Positions 42,144-50,711 of a stretch of 64,000 bases of DNA are shown here, in pieces (positions within the stretch are counted from its first letter, which is position 1; every line of letters begins with the position of its first letter). Origin of the DNA: Streptomyces sp. SID13031 (GTDB lineage Bacteria > Actinomycetota > Actinomycetes > Propionibacteriales > Kribbellaceae); assembly GCF_010548305.1 (NCBI RefSeq), contig NZ_JAAGLV010000026.1, forward strand, positions 52,738 through 116,737, written 5' to 3'. A program made the translations under genes and the position numbers. The notes under the pieces are model-generated. The model saw nothing but the letters and a program-made list of their open reading frames with translations, was not told the DNA's origin and searched no databases.

Positions 42144-42472
42144 GGTCGCTGGCCGGCATCGTGCTGGGCTTCGAGTTCGTGGTCCTGGCGCTCGTCACGC
42201 CGGTGATGATCTCTGTTGCCGACGTGAAACCCAGTACTGCGCTCCCGCTGTGCCTGGGCCTGGCCGTCCTGGCGCTGGTCGCCGCGGGACTCCTGCGCAT
42301 CCAGGTCGGCTACATCCTGGGCTCGGTCATCCAGGTCGCCGCGGTCGGCCTCGGCTTCGTCGTACCGGTGATGTTCGTGCTCGGCCTGGCCTTCGCCGCG
42401 TTCTGGGTGATGTCGATCGTGCTCGGCCGCCGGATCGACGAGGCAAAGGCCGCCCAGGCCGCCACGAGCTGA
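42140..42472 (+). CDS. DUF4233 membrane protein
   Basis: A 110-residue membrane protein with about four helices (VLGFEFVVLALVTPVMIS; LCLGLAVLALVAAGLL; LGSVIQVAAVGLGFVVP; MFVLGLAFAAFWVMSIVLG). It matches the DUF4233 family found almost always next to folC in actinomycetes, the mycobacterial counterpart being Rv2446c. GTG at 42140 overlaps the folC stop by four bases, so the two are translationally coupled. Its role is unknown. Confidence 0.85.
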   Translation: MRSLAGIVLGFEFVVLALVTPVMISVADVKPSTALPLCLGLAVLALVAAGLLRIQVGYILGSVIQVAAVGLGFVVPVMFVLGLAFAAFWVMSIVLGRRIDEAKAAQAATS

Positions 42473-42530
42473 CACGCACTAGGCTCAACCGCAGTAAACC
42501 CGCCTGAACAGCATCGGAGAGAGAACAGAC

Positions 42531-42941
42531 ATGTCGCAGCGCACCCTCGTCCTGCTCAAGCCCGACACGGTACGCCGTGGCCTGGTCGGGGAGGTCCTCG
42601 GACGGTTCGAGGCGAAGGGCCTCGCCGTCGTCGCGATGGACCTGCGCACGATCGACGGCGAGCAGGCCGACCAGCACTACGCAGAGCACGTCGAGCGGGA
42701 CTTCTACCCGCCGCTGCGCGAGTTCGTCACGAGCGGCCCGCTGGTCGCGCTGGTCCTGGAAGGCGACGAGGCAGTCGAGGTCGTCCGCGCCCTGAACGGC
42801 GCCACGGATGGTCGCAAGGCGGCCCCGGGAACGATCCGCGGCGACCTGTCGCTGTCGAACCGGGAGAACCTCGTGCACGGCTCCGACTCGCCGGAATCGG
42901 CCGACCGCGAGATCAAGATCTGGTTCCCCGACCTGCCGTAG
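42531..42941 (+). CDS. ndk: Nucleoside diphosphate kinase
   Basis: A 136-residue NDK that equilibrates nucleoside di- and triphosphates via a phosphohistidine. TLVLLKPDTVRRGLVGEV carries the N-terminal Lys and nucleotide site; the active-site His is in RENLVHGSDSPESA. AGAGAGA lies before ATG at 42531. It sits 58 bases after the DUF4233 gene. Confidence 0.96.
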   Translation: MSQRTLVLLKPDTVRRGLVGEVLGRFEAKGLAVVAMDLRTIDGEQADQHYAEHVERDFYPPLREFVTSGPLVALVLEGDEAVEVVRALNGATDGRKAAPGTIRGDLSLSNRENLVHGSDSPESADREIKIWFPDLP

Positions 42942-43099
42942 TCCGCAGTCGCCGGAGCAACAGGCAGGGCGGCGAGAACGCCCGGTGAGTGGACCGATAC
43001 GATGCGTCGCGGGCGGACGAGTCGTGTCGGTCCCCGGGTGGCGTTGGGTCCGCGCTTAGCCTGAGAATTCCGGGACCCGAGCAGGTGGAGGGCGCCGAG

Positions 43100-44125
43100 A
43101 TGGCGAACAGCATGCTCGGCCGCGACATGGCGGTCGACCTCGGTACGGCCAACACACTCGTGTACGTGCGTGGGCGTGGCGTCGTACTGAACGAGCCGTC
43201 CGTGGTCGCGATCCGGACCGACGAACCGCGCGAGGCGGTCGCGTTCGGGGCCGAGGCGAAGAAGATGATCGGCCGGACGCCCGGCAACATCACCGCCATC
43301 CGGCCGCTCAAGGACGGCGTCATCGCCGACTTCGACGCCGCCGAGCAGATGCTGCGGTACTTCATCCAGCGCGTCCACCGCCGCCGGTACTTCGCCAAGC
43401 CGCGGATCGTCGTCTGCGTCCCGTCGGGCATCACCGCGGTCGAGCAGCGCGCCGTCCGCGACGCCGGGTACATGGCCGGCGCCCGCAAGGTCTACATCAT
43501 CGAGGAGCCGATGGCCGCCGCGCTCGGCTCGAACCTCGAGGTCCGCGACGCGACCGGCAACATGGTCGTCGACATCGGCGGTGGGACCACCGAGGTCGCG
43601 GTGATCTCGTTCGGCGGGATCGTCACCAGCCAGTCGATCCGGGTGGCCGGTGACGCGATCGACAAGGCCGTCGTGAACTACTGCAAGAAGGAGTACTCGC
43701 TGATGCTCGGCGAGGCCACCTCCGAGCAGATCAAGATGACCATCGGCTCGGCCTTCCCGACCTCCGACGGACCGGACTCCGAGATCCGCGGCCGGGACAT
43801 GGTCTCCGGGCTGCCGCGCACGGTGAAGGTGTCCTCGGCGAGCATCCGGCAGGCGATCGAGGAGCCGATCACCGCGATCGTCGACGCGGTCAAGGCCACT
43901 CTGGACAAGACGCCGCCCGAGCTGGCCGGCGACATCGTCGACCGGGGCATCGTGCTGACCGGCGGCGGCGCGCTGCTGAAGGGGATGGACGAGCGGCTGC
44001 GGCACGAGACGGGCATCCCGATCCACGTCGCCGAGAACCCGCTGGACGCCGTCGTGCTCGGGGCCGGCAAGTGCGTCGACAACATCGAGACGCTGAACCG
44101 CATCCTCGTCACCGACCGCCGCTGA
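43100..44125 (+). CDS. mreB: Rod-shape-determining actin MreB
   Basis: A 341-residue bacterial actin. Phosphate-1 loop AVDLGTANTLVYVRG, phosphate-2 VVDIGGGTTEVAV and the adenosine loop IVLTGGGALLKGMDERL are clear. It organises the lateral wall-synthesis complex with MreC, MreD, PBP2 and RodA, all encoded next. The start at 43100 is preceded by GGTGGAGG; the longer frame upstream is a non-coding extension. Confidence 0.95.
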   Translation: MANSMLGRDMAVDLGTANTLVYVRGRGVVLNEPSVVAIRTDEPREAVAFGAEAKKMIGRTPGNITAIRPLKDGVIADFDAAEQMLRYFIQRVHRRRYFAKPRIVVCVPSGITAVEQRAVRDAGYMAGARKVYIIEEPMAAALGSNLEVRDATGNMVVDIGGGTTEVAVISFGGIVTSQSIRVAGDAIDKAVVNYCKKEYSLMLGEATSEQIKMTIGSAFPTSDGPDSEIRGRDMVSGLPRTVKVSSASIRQAIEEPITAIVDAVKATLDKTPPELAGDIVDRGIVLTGGGALLKGMDERLRHETGIPIHVAENPLDAVVLGAGKCVDNIETLNRILVTDRR

Positions 44126-44129
44126 ACCC

Positions 44130-45056
44130 ATGCTCAAAGATCTCGGTACGCCGGCGCGAGGGCTGGTCCGTTCGGCCGGGCTGCCCCGGGAGATCCGCCG
44201 TCGCCGGACCATCCTGGTGCTCGTCATCCTGGCGTCGTTCACGTTGATCGTGCTGGACGCGCGACGCTCGGCCGGCTCACCGGTCGAGCCGCTGCGGCAC
44301 GCGGCGGCGGCTGTCTTCGGCCCGTTGGAGTCGACGGCGACGAACGCCCGGCAGCCTGTGGACAACCTCCGGGACCGGTTCGCCGAAGTGGATAGGTTGA
44401 AAGCAGAGAACGAAAAACTCACCGCAGACAACGAGAAACTCGTCAGCGAGCTCCGCACCACCGACTACGCGCGCAACCGCGCCACCGAGCTGGACCGCCT
44501 GCTGAAGGTGGCCCCGGCATACACGGTGACGCCGGCCCGGGTGGTCGGGCTGGGGAGCGCGCAGAGCTTCAACCACACAGTGACCATCGATGCCGGAACG
44601 GCGGACGGGGTGCGACCGGACATGACAGTACTGAACGGCGACGGGCTGGTGGGCCGCGTCGTGCGCGTCACCGAGGCCACCGCCACGGTGCTGCTGATCG
44701 GCGACCGCAACTCGACCGTGGGCGGCCGGCTGAACTCCACGATGGCGCTCGGGTTCGTCTCCGGCCGCGGCGAGGTCGGCTCGTCGGCGGCACTGGACTA
44801 CAAGCTGGTGGACCTGAAGGCACGGCCGAAGGTGGGCGACCGGATCGTCACCTGGGGCTCAAGTGGCAACGCCCCGTACGTCCCGGGCGTGCCGATCGGC
44901 GAGGTCACCTCGGTGACGGCCGTCAACGGCGCGCTCGGCTCGACCGCGCTGGTGAAGCCGTTCGTCGACCCGAGCCGGATCGACCTGGTCGGCGTCGTCA
45001 CCGGTCCGCCCGCGCGGGCGCCGCGCGGGACCGTCCCGCCGGAGAAGGGACGCTGA
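44130..45056 (+). CDS. mreC: Rod-shape-determining protein MreC
   Basis: A 308-residue protein with one N-terminal membrane helix (TILVLVILASFTLIVLDA), a coiled coil (DRLKAENEKLTADNEKLVSEL, about residues 87-107) and the two-barrel MreC domain (VVGLGSAQSFNHTVTIDAG, NGDGLVGRVVRVT, GDRIVTWGSSG). It links MreB to the periplasmic-side synthases. It starts four bases after mreB and ends two bases before mreD. Confidence 0.92.
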   Translation: MLKDLGTPARGLVRSAGLPREIRRRRTILVLVILASFTLIVLDARRSAGSPVEPLRHAAAAVFGPLESTATNARQPVDNLRDRFAEVDRLKAENEKLTADNEKLVSELRTTDYARNRATELDRLLKVAPAYTVTPARVVGLGSAQSFNHTVTIDAGTADGVRPDMTVLNGDGLVGRVVRVTEATATVLLIGDRNSTVGGRLNSTMALGFVSGRGEVGSSAALDYKLVDLKARPKVGDRIVTWGSSGNAPYVPGVPIGEVTSVTAVNGALGSTALVKPFVDPSRIDLVGVVTGPPARAPRGTVPPEKGR

Positions 45057-45057
45057 G

Positions 45058-45591
45058 ATGCCGGCCATCCGGATCGCGCTGGCGGCCTTGTTCCTGATGC
45101 TCGCGGTCACCGTGCAGACGTCGGTGCTGCCGCACATCGCGGTCGCCGGGGTCAGCTGTGACCTGGTGATGATCGTGGTCGTCGCGCTCGCGCTGTCCCG
45201 CGGTGCGGAGTGGGGCGCGATCGCCGGCTTCCTCGGTGGGCTGATGCTCGACGTGGTGCCGCCCGCCGACCACACAGCCGGCCGCTGGGCCTTGGCGCTG
45301 GCCTTGTCCGGGTATGTCGCCGGCCTGATCCGGCGCGAGACGTCGACCGGGCCGGTCGGTCCACTCGGGGTCGCGCTCACCGTAGTACTGGGTGCGGCGC
45401 TGTCCTTGACCGTGTACTCCGCGACCGGGTCGCTGCTGCATGATCCCGCGGTCGACTGGGGTGAGTTCGGTGTCCGGCTCGGTATCGCCGCCGGCTACGA
45501 CGTGGTCGGCGCGATCGTGGTCATCCCGTTGGTGATGTGGGTGATGGGCCGCGTCGTCCCGGCGCGGGAGCGGCGGCGGGTGCTGCCATGA
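45058..45591 (+). CDS. mreD: Rod-shape-determining protein MreD
   Basis: A 177-residue membrane protein with five or six helices (IALAALFLMLAVTVQTSVLP; LVMIVVVALALSRGAEWGAI; VALTVVLGAALSLTVYS; GAIVVIPLVMWVMGRVV). GFLGGLMLDVVPP is the conserved MreD loop. It belongs to the elongasome with MreC and RodA. Its stop overlaps the start of mrdA as ATGA, so the two are coupled. Confidence 0.88.
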   Translation: MPAIRIALAALFLMLAVTVQTSVLPHIAVAGVSCDLVMIVVVALALSRGAEWGAIAGFLGGLMLDVVPPADHTAGRWALALALSGYVAGLIRRETSTGPVGPLGVALTVVLGAALSLTVYSATGSLLHDPAVDWGEFGVRLGIAAGYDVVGAIVVIPLVMWVMGRVVPARERRRVLP

Positions 45592-47645
45592 GCTTCGACA
45601 GCTTCAACCCGGCGCCGCTGAAACCGCGGTTGCGTCTGTTCGTGATCCAGGTGCTCGTCTTCTCGCTGATGTTCACCCTGATCGCCCGGCTCTGGTACAT
45701 GCAGGTGATGTCGTCCGACGACTACTCACAGGCCGCCACCCAGAACCACACCCGCGAGGTGCTCGTCCCGGCGCCGCGCGGCACGATCGTCGACGCGGCC
45801 GGCCGGACCTTGGTCGGCAACCGGGTGTCCCTGGTGATCACCGTCGACCGCTCGGTGCTCGCGAAGCTGCCCGACGACCAGCAGAAACAGGTCCTGGCCA
45901 GGCTGGCGAAGGTGCTCGGCCAGACGCCGAAGGACCTGACCGCCCACACGATGCTCTGCGGTGAGCCCGGTGCCTCCAAGCCGCCGGCCTGCTGGAACGG
46001 TACGCCGTACCAGCCGATCCCGGTCGCGAAGGACGTCAGCGAGCAGGTCGCGATCGAGGTGATGGAGCGCCGCGAGGACTTCCCGGGCGTGGCCGCCGAG
46101 TCGGCGACGCTGCGCGCGTATCCAGCGCCGTACAAGGTGAACGCGGCGCACATCCTCGGCTACCTCTCGCCGATCACCACCGACGAGCTGGACAAGCTCG
46201 ACCAGGCCGGGCAGGACTCGGTGCCGCACCGCTCCGACCTGGTCGGCCGGGCCGGTGTCGAGCGCACCTACGACCAACTGCTGCGCGGGACGCCGGGCGT
46301 CAAGAACGTCATCGTCGACGCGGTCGGCTACACGACCGGCATCCAGAAGCAGACCGCGCCGGTGCCGGGCTCGACGTTGATGACGAGTATCGACGCGCGC
46401 GTCCAGGCGTCGGTCGAGGCCCAGCTGCGCGGCGCGATCATGACGGCCCGCAAGCAGTACGACAAGATCACCCACAAGAACTACATCGCCGACTCCGGCG
46501 CGGCCGTCGTGATGGACGTGAAGACCGGCCAGATCGTCGCGATGGCCAGCTATCCGAACTACGACCCGGGCGTCTGGGTCGGCGGTATCTCGCAACGCGA
46601 GCTCGACGCGCTCTACTCGACCAAGGCCGGCACGCCGCTGGTGTCGCGGGCGGTCCAGGGCCAGCTCGCGCCCGGTTCGACCTTCAAGCCGATCACCACC
46701 GCGGCCGCGATGGCCAACGGGTACGGGCCGAAGACCCGGCTGGACTGCTCGTCGTTCTTCGAGGTCGGCGACCGCCGGTTCAAGAACTACGAGTCGGCCT
46801 CCTACGGGATGATCGGCTTCGACGAGGCGCTCTCGATCTCCTGTGACACCTTCTTCTACCGGATCGCCTACGCGCTCTGGCTCAAGGAGGGCGGCAACTC
46901 CGGCGACCTGAACGCGGCCGACCCGCTGGTCCAGATGGCGAAGAACTTCGGTTTCGGCAAGCCGACCGGGGTCGATCTGCCCGGTGAGGTGTCCGGCCGG
47001 ATCGCCGACCGGAAGTGGAAGAAGGACTACTACGACGCGCAGAAGGACTACTACTGCAAGCTCGCCGACAACCCACCGGCCGGCACGTCGGCGTTCCTGA
47101 AACAGTTCTCCCGCGAGTTCTGCGCCGACGGGTATCGCTACCGCGCCGGTGACGCGGTCAACTTCTCCATCGGCCAGGGCGACACCACGGTCACTCCGTT
47201 GCAGATGGCGACGGTCTACTCGGCGCTCGCGAACGGCGGCAAGCTCTGGGAGCCGCGGGTGGCCAAGGCGGTGATCGGCCCGAACGGCAAGGTCAAGCCG
47301 GTCCCGTCGAAACTCTCGGCCAGGCTGCCGGTGCCGGCCTCGACGCTGCGCTACATCGACAACGCGCTCAAGGAGACCGCCCGGACCGGGACGGCCGCCT
47401 GGAAGTTCGGTGGGTTCCCGCTGGACCAGGTGCCGGTTCGCGCCAAGACCGGAACGGCCGAGGTCTACGGCAAGCAGACGACGTCCTGGATGGCGACCTA
47501 CACGGATCGCTACGCCGTCGTGATGATGCTCAGCCAGGCCGGTTCGGGCTCGGGCGCCGGCGGTACCGCGGTCCGCCACATCTACGAGACGCTCTACAAC
47601 ATCAAGCCCCCGGTCACGCCACCCGCAAAGCAGAACGCGCAATGA
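45588..47645 (+). CDS. mrdA: Penicillin-binding protein 2 (elongation-specific transpeptidase)
   Basis: A 685-residue class B PBP. After an N-terminal membrane helix (FVIQVLVFSLMFTLIARLWY) comes the pedestal/dimerisation domain (about residues 50-250), containing an actinobacterial insert with two cysteines near CGEPGASKPPACWNG, then the transpeptidase domain: active-site STFK in QLAPGSTFKPITT, SxN equivalent SCD in EALSISCDTFFY, and KTGT in RAKTGTAEVYG. It crosslinks side-wall peptidoglycan with RodA. The start is ATG at 45588. Confidence 0.94.
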   Translation: MSFDSFNPAPLKPRLRLFVIQVLVFSLMFTLIARLWYMQVMSSDDYSQAATQNHTREVLVPAPRGTIVDAAGRTLVGNRVSLVITVDRSVLAKLPDDQQKQVLARLAKVLGQTPKDLTAHTMLCGEPGASKPPACWNGTPYQPIPVAKDVSEQVAIEVMERREDFPGVAAESATLRAYPAPYKVNAAHILGYLSPITTDELDKLDQAGQDSVPHRSDLVGRAGVERTYDQLLRGTPGVKNVIVDAVGYTTGIQKQTAPVPGSTLMTSIDARVQASVEAQLRGAIMTARKQYDKITHKNYIADSGAAVVMDVKTGQIVAMASYPNYDPGVWVGGISQRELDALYSTKAGTPLVSRAVQGQLAPGSTFKPITTAAAMANGYGPKTRLDCSSFFEVGDRRFKNYESASYGMIGFDEALSISCDTFFYRIAYALWLKEGGNSGDLNAADPLVQMAKNFGFGKPTGVDLPGEVSGRIADRKWKKDYYDAQKDYYCKLADNPPAGTSAFLKQFSREFCADGYRYRAGDAVNFSIGQGDTTVTPLQMATVYSALANGGKLWEPRVAKAVIGPNGKVKPVPSKLSARLPVPASTLRYIDNALKETARTGTAAWKFGGFPLDQVPVRAKTGTAEVYGKQTTSWMATYTDRYAVVMMLSQAGSGSGAGGTAVRHIYETLYNIKPPVTPPAKQNAQ

Positions 47646-47679
47646 TGGCGCTCGCGTTGTGCGCGAGAGAGGCCGGCCG

Positions 47680-48846
47680 ATGAGTCTGTTGACGCCGATT
47701 CGGCAGTCTCGGCCGCGGGCTGATCGGCGCTCGACGCTCTGGCAGGTCGACTGGGTGCTCGTGATCGGCGTGCTGGCGCTGTCGGCCATCGGTTCGCTGC
47801 TGATCTGGTCGGCGACGTACGAGCGAACAGCCCTCACCGAGGGCAACCAGCACGTGTTCCTGCTCCGGCACGCGCTCAACTTCGCCATCGGCCTCGTCCT
47901 CGCGGTGCTCGCCGCCGTCAGCGACCATCGCCGCGTCCGCATCCTCGCCCCGGTCCTGTATGCCGCGTCGGTGGCCGGGCTGATCCTCGTCCTGGTCCCC
48001 GGTGTGGGCGCGGTGATCAACGGGTCGCGGTCGTGGATCCAGCTGCCGTGGATGTCGATACAACCGAGCGAGTTCGCCAAGCTCGCGGTGATCGTCGGGA
48101 TGGCGCTGCTGATCGCCGAGAAGGGCGAGACGAACCATCGCGAGGCGCGCACGATCGACATCGGGCAAGCGATCGCGGTCGCCGCGATCCCGATGCTGCT
48201 GGTGATGCTGCAACCCGACCTCGGCACCGTGATGGTGCTCGGCTCGATCGTCTTCGGCATCGTGGCTGTCTCCGGCGTACCGAAGCGCTGGATGCTCGGT
48301 ATCGTCACGGCGGCGACGGTGATCGCGGTGCTGGCGATCCAGTTCAACGTGCTGAAGAAGTACCAGCTGGCGCGCTTCACCGCGTTCGCGGATCCGGGCT
48401 CGGACCCGCAGGGCATCGGCTACAACGTGAACCAGGCGCGGATCGCGATCGGCAACGGCGGTGTCTTCGGCCAGGGCCTGTTCCACGGTTCACAGACGCA
48501 GAATGCTTTCGTGCCCGAGCAACACACCGACTTCGTCTTCACCGTCGCGGGGGAGGAGCTCGGCCTGATCGGCGCGGGCGCGATCATCTGCCTGTTCGTG
48601 CTGATCCTGTGGCGCGGTCTGCGGATCGCGGTCAACGCGCGGGACGCCTTCGGCCGGCTGGTCGCCACCGGGGTCGTCTGCTGGTTCGCCTTCCAGGCCT
48701 TCGAGAACATCGGGATGACGATGGGAATCATGCCCGTCACCGGCCTGCCGCTGCCGTTCGTCTCGTACGGCGGATCCTCGATGTTCGCCGGGCTGCTGGC
48801 CATCGGGTTGCTGCAGAACATCCACCTGCGATCCCACCAGGTTTAG
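47680..48846 (+). CDS. rodA: Rod-shape-determining SEDS glycosyltransferase RodA
   Basis: A 388-residue SEDS protein with about ten helices. Conserved loops NGSRSWIQLPWMSIQPSEFAK, QPDLGTVMV, RIAIGNGGVFGQGL and the motif FVSYGGSSM identify RodA, the peptidoglycan polymerase that partners with PBP2. GAGAGAGG precedes ATG at 47680; a GTG at 47659 is an in-frame alternative. It is the last gene of the mreBCD-mrdA-rodA operon. Confidence 0.94.
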   Translation: MSLLTPIRQSRPRADRRSTLWQVDWVLVIGVLALSAIGSLLIWSATYERTALTEGNQHVFLLRHALNFAIGLVLAVLAAVSDHRRVRILAPVLYAASVAGLILVLVPGVGAVINGSRSWIQLPWMSIQPSEFAKLAVIVGMALLIAEKGETNHREARTIDIGQAIAVAAIPMLLVMLQPDLGTVMVLGSIVFGIVAVSGVPKRWMLGIVTAATVIAVLAIQFNVLKKYQLARFTAFADPGSDPQGIGYNVNQARIAIGNGGVFGQGLFHGSQTQNAFVPEQHTDFVFTVAGEELGLIGAGAIICLFVLILWRGLRIAVNARDAFGRLVATGVVCWFAFQAFENIGMTMGIMPVTGLPLPFVSYGGSSMFAGLLAIGLLQNIHLRSHQV

Positions 48847-48918
48847 CGCATGTCTTCCGGCTCGCCCTAGTCGGGTACGCTTCAGCTTCCTTGCGCCCTC
48901 GACGGTTCTGGATGGGTC

Positions 48919-49665
48919 ATGAAGCTCGCGTTTCCGCTCGCCGTTGCCGCTGCTCTTTCGTTGACGCTCACCGCCTGCGGTGAGGACAAGCCCGAGGGCG
49001 CGGCCGCCCCGACGCAGACACCCTCGGTGACCGCGACTCCTACGGAGAGTACGCCGATCGATCCGGCCATCAACACGGCTCCGGTCAAACGGACGAAAAC
49101 CGAGCTCACCAAGGCGTTGCTCGCGCTGAAGGAGCTGCCGAGCGGCTTCTCCGAGGAAGAGGATGACCCTGCGGGCCAGGCCAGCACGCCGTTCTCGGCG
49201 CCGACGAGCAAGTGCAAGACGCTGGTGAAGTACCTCAATGCCGACGAGGCGCCCGGTTCCAAGGCGAACGCGCACCGCTCCTTCTCCGGCAGTCAGGAAG
49301 GTCCGTACATCGACTTCTCGCTGGACTCGCTGCGAACGCAGCAGGCGGTCGCCGAGCTGCAGGACTCGTACCGCGAAGCCGTGACGTCGTGCAAGAAGGT
49401 CACCATGCGAGGCGTTGGCGCCGGCTCCACCCAGATGGAGGTCGTCGAGATCGAGGCGCCGAAGTTCGGCGACTCACCGTTCGCCTTCAAGCTGACCGGC
49501 GTCTCCGGCCCGAAGGAAGGCCTCGAGTACGTAGCGGCCGTCGCCGGCATCAGCGACGTCATCCTCTCGGTCGGCATCTTGGCCGGCCAGCCGGGCGAAC
49601 TCGACGGCGCCACTGAGGCGGCCGTCGAAAAGGCCCGCATCATCCTCACCAAGCCCGGCAGCTGA
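48919..49665 (+). CDS. Putative lipoprotein
   Basis: A 248-residue exported protein with a lipobox (AALSLTLTAC, Cys at about residue 20), a Thr/Pro/Ser linker (about 28-60) and a globular domain with one cysteine pair (SKCKTLV and TSCKKV). The fold resembles the sensor-domain-like lipoproteins of actinobacteria, but no specific family is certain. It would be tethered to the outer face of the membrane. It follows rodA by 72 bases. Confidence 0.75.
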   Translation: MKLAFPLAVAAALSLTLTACGEDKPEGAAAPTQTPSVTATPTESTPIDPAINTAPVKRTKTELTKALLALKELPSGFSEEEDDPAGQASTPFSAPTSKCKTLVKYLNADEAPGSKANAHRSFSGSQEGPYIDFSLDSLRTQQAVAELQDSYREAVTSCKKVTMRGVGAGSTQMEVVEIEAPKFGDSPFAFKLTGVSGPKEGLEYVAAVAGISDVILSVGILAGQPGELDGATEAAVEKARIILTKPGS

Positions 49666-49699
49666 TCTCAACGCGAGTGCCCGGCGGCTGATCTCTACG
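49653..49699 (+). repeat. 21-base imperfect direct repeat at the lipoprotein stop
   Basis: The segment 49653-49673 (beginning GCCCGGCAGCTGATCTC) is repeated at 49679-49699 with two changes, a 26-base period. The first copy contains the stop codon of the lipoprotein gene. It looks like a small tandem duplication. Confidence 0.5.
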
Positions 49700-49724
49700 A
49701 CGGAGCCTGGCGGTAGTACCGGGG

Positions 49725-50183
49725 TCACCGTGCGGGGAGCGGGAGGACGGTGGTGCGGCGGTGGTGTTCGAAGATGACCGAGCTGCGGATGTCGCCGATC
49801 TCCTGGCGTTTGGCGAGGTCGAGGACGAAGTCGCGCAGGGCCTGGGTATCGCGGACGGCCACGTGGGCGAGGAAGTCGGAGGCGCCGGAGACCATGAACA
49901 TCGCCAGCGTCTGCGGCAGGCTCTGGACATAGTCCTGGAAGGCGGTCGCAACGGCCATCGCCTGCGGGCGGAGCTTGATCGAGATGATCGCCTGGGTGGA
50001 GCGGTCGATCGCCTGCAGGTCGACCTCCGCGTGGAAGCCGCTGATCACGCCGCGATCGCGCAGCCCGCGGACTCGCTCCAGGCAGGTGGACGGCGCGATC
50101 CCCAGTTCGGCCGCCATCTCGCGGTTGGTCCGGCGAGCGTCGTTCTGGAGCAGCCGCAGGAGCGCCGTATCAAGTTCGTCCAT
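49725..50183 (-). CDS. Lrp/AsnC-family transcriptional regulator
   Basis: A 152-residue regulator. The N-terminal helix-turn-helix is MDELDTALLRLLQNDARRTN...ELGIAPSTCLERVRGLRDRGVI, and the C-terminal RAM/AsnC ligand domain includes SIKLRPQAMAV and MVSGASDFLAHVAVRD. Such proteins respond to amino acids. ATG at 50183 is preferred; ATG at 50192 is in frame. A 15-bp palindrome lies between it and the divergent DUF2000 gene, probably its operator. Confidence 0.87.
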   Translation of the reverse strand: MDELDTALLRLLQNDARRTNREMAAELGIAPSTCLERVRGLRDRGVISGFHAEVDLQAIDRSTQAIISIKLRPQAMAVATAFQDYVQSLPQTLAMFMVSGASDFLAHVAVRDTQALRDFVLDLAKRQEIGDIRSSVIFEHHRRTTVLPLPAR

Positions 50184-50205
50184 GACGGCCATTTTGCCAG
50201 ATCTA

Positions 50206-50220
50206 CCGAACAAAGTTCGG
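50206..50220. promoter_or_regulatory. Palindromic operator between Lrp-like and DUF2000 genes
   Basis: CCGAAC-AAA-GTTCGG is a perfect 6-bp inverted repeat with a three-base centre, 23 bases from the regulator start and 43 from the divergent gene. The position fits an autoregulatory Lrp-type site. Confidence 0.55.
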
Positions 50221-50262
50221 CGACCCCAGCAGAGACCCGTGTAAACGGCTAGCTTCCTCACC

Positions 50263-50673
50263 ATGCTGGCGAACAAGATAGTAGTGATCATTGATGCGGA
50301 CGCCCCCGTCGGAGTTGCCCTCAATGCGGCGGTCCTGAGCGGGATCAGCCTCGGCTCCCACCTACCCGACCTGACCGGCGACGACGCCCCCGACGCCTCT
50401 GCCCAGCTCCATCCGGGGGTCAGCGCTCACCCTGTGCCGGTCCTGAAGGCCGACCCGACCCGGCTGAGCGAACTCCACGCCGCAGCCGCCGCCCACCCCG
50501 ACCTCGACGTCCACGACATCAACCAGGTGGCCCGGACGTCCCGCAGTTACGACCAGTACCTCGCGACGATGAGTGGTACCAAGGCGGAGGACCTCGAATA
50601 CACCGCGCTGGCCATCCACGGCCCCCGCCGCGCGGTCGACTCCCTGACGGGCGCCCTCGCCCTGTACCGATAG
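50263..50673 (+). CDS. DUF2000-family protein
   Basis: A 136-residue cytosolic protein. The N-terminal LANKIVVIIDADAPVGVALNAAVLSGISLG is characteristic of DUF2000, and the C-terminal half ends with EDLEYTALAIHGPRRAVDSLT. Members are small PTH2-like fold proteins of unknown activity. It is divergent from an Lrp/AsnC regulator, an association common for this family, suggesting it is the regulated target. Confidence 0.78.
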   Translation: MLANKIVVIIDADAPVGVALNAAVLSGISLGSHLPDLTGDDAPDASAQLHPGVSAHPVPVLKADPTRLSELHAAAAAHPDLDVHDINQVARTSRSYDQYLATMSGTKAEDLEYTALAIHGPRRAVDSLTGALALYR

Positions 50674-50711
50674 CGGCTTGTAGTGCCGCTACCGGGATTG
50701 CCTGAGAGCCG

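Noticed and set aside
45726..48416. An 896-codon open frame on the minus strand across mrdA and rodA
   Set aside because: It is antisense to two clear genes, its product is His/Arg/Val-rich, and such frames are expected from third-position GC bias.
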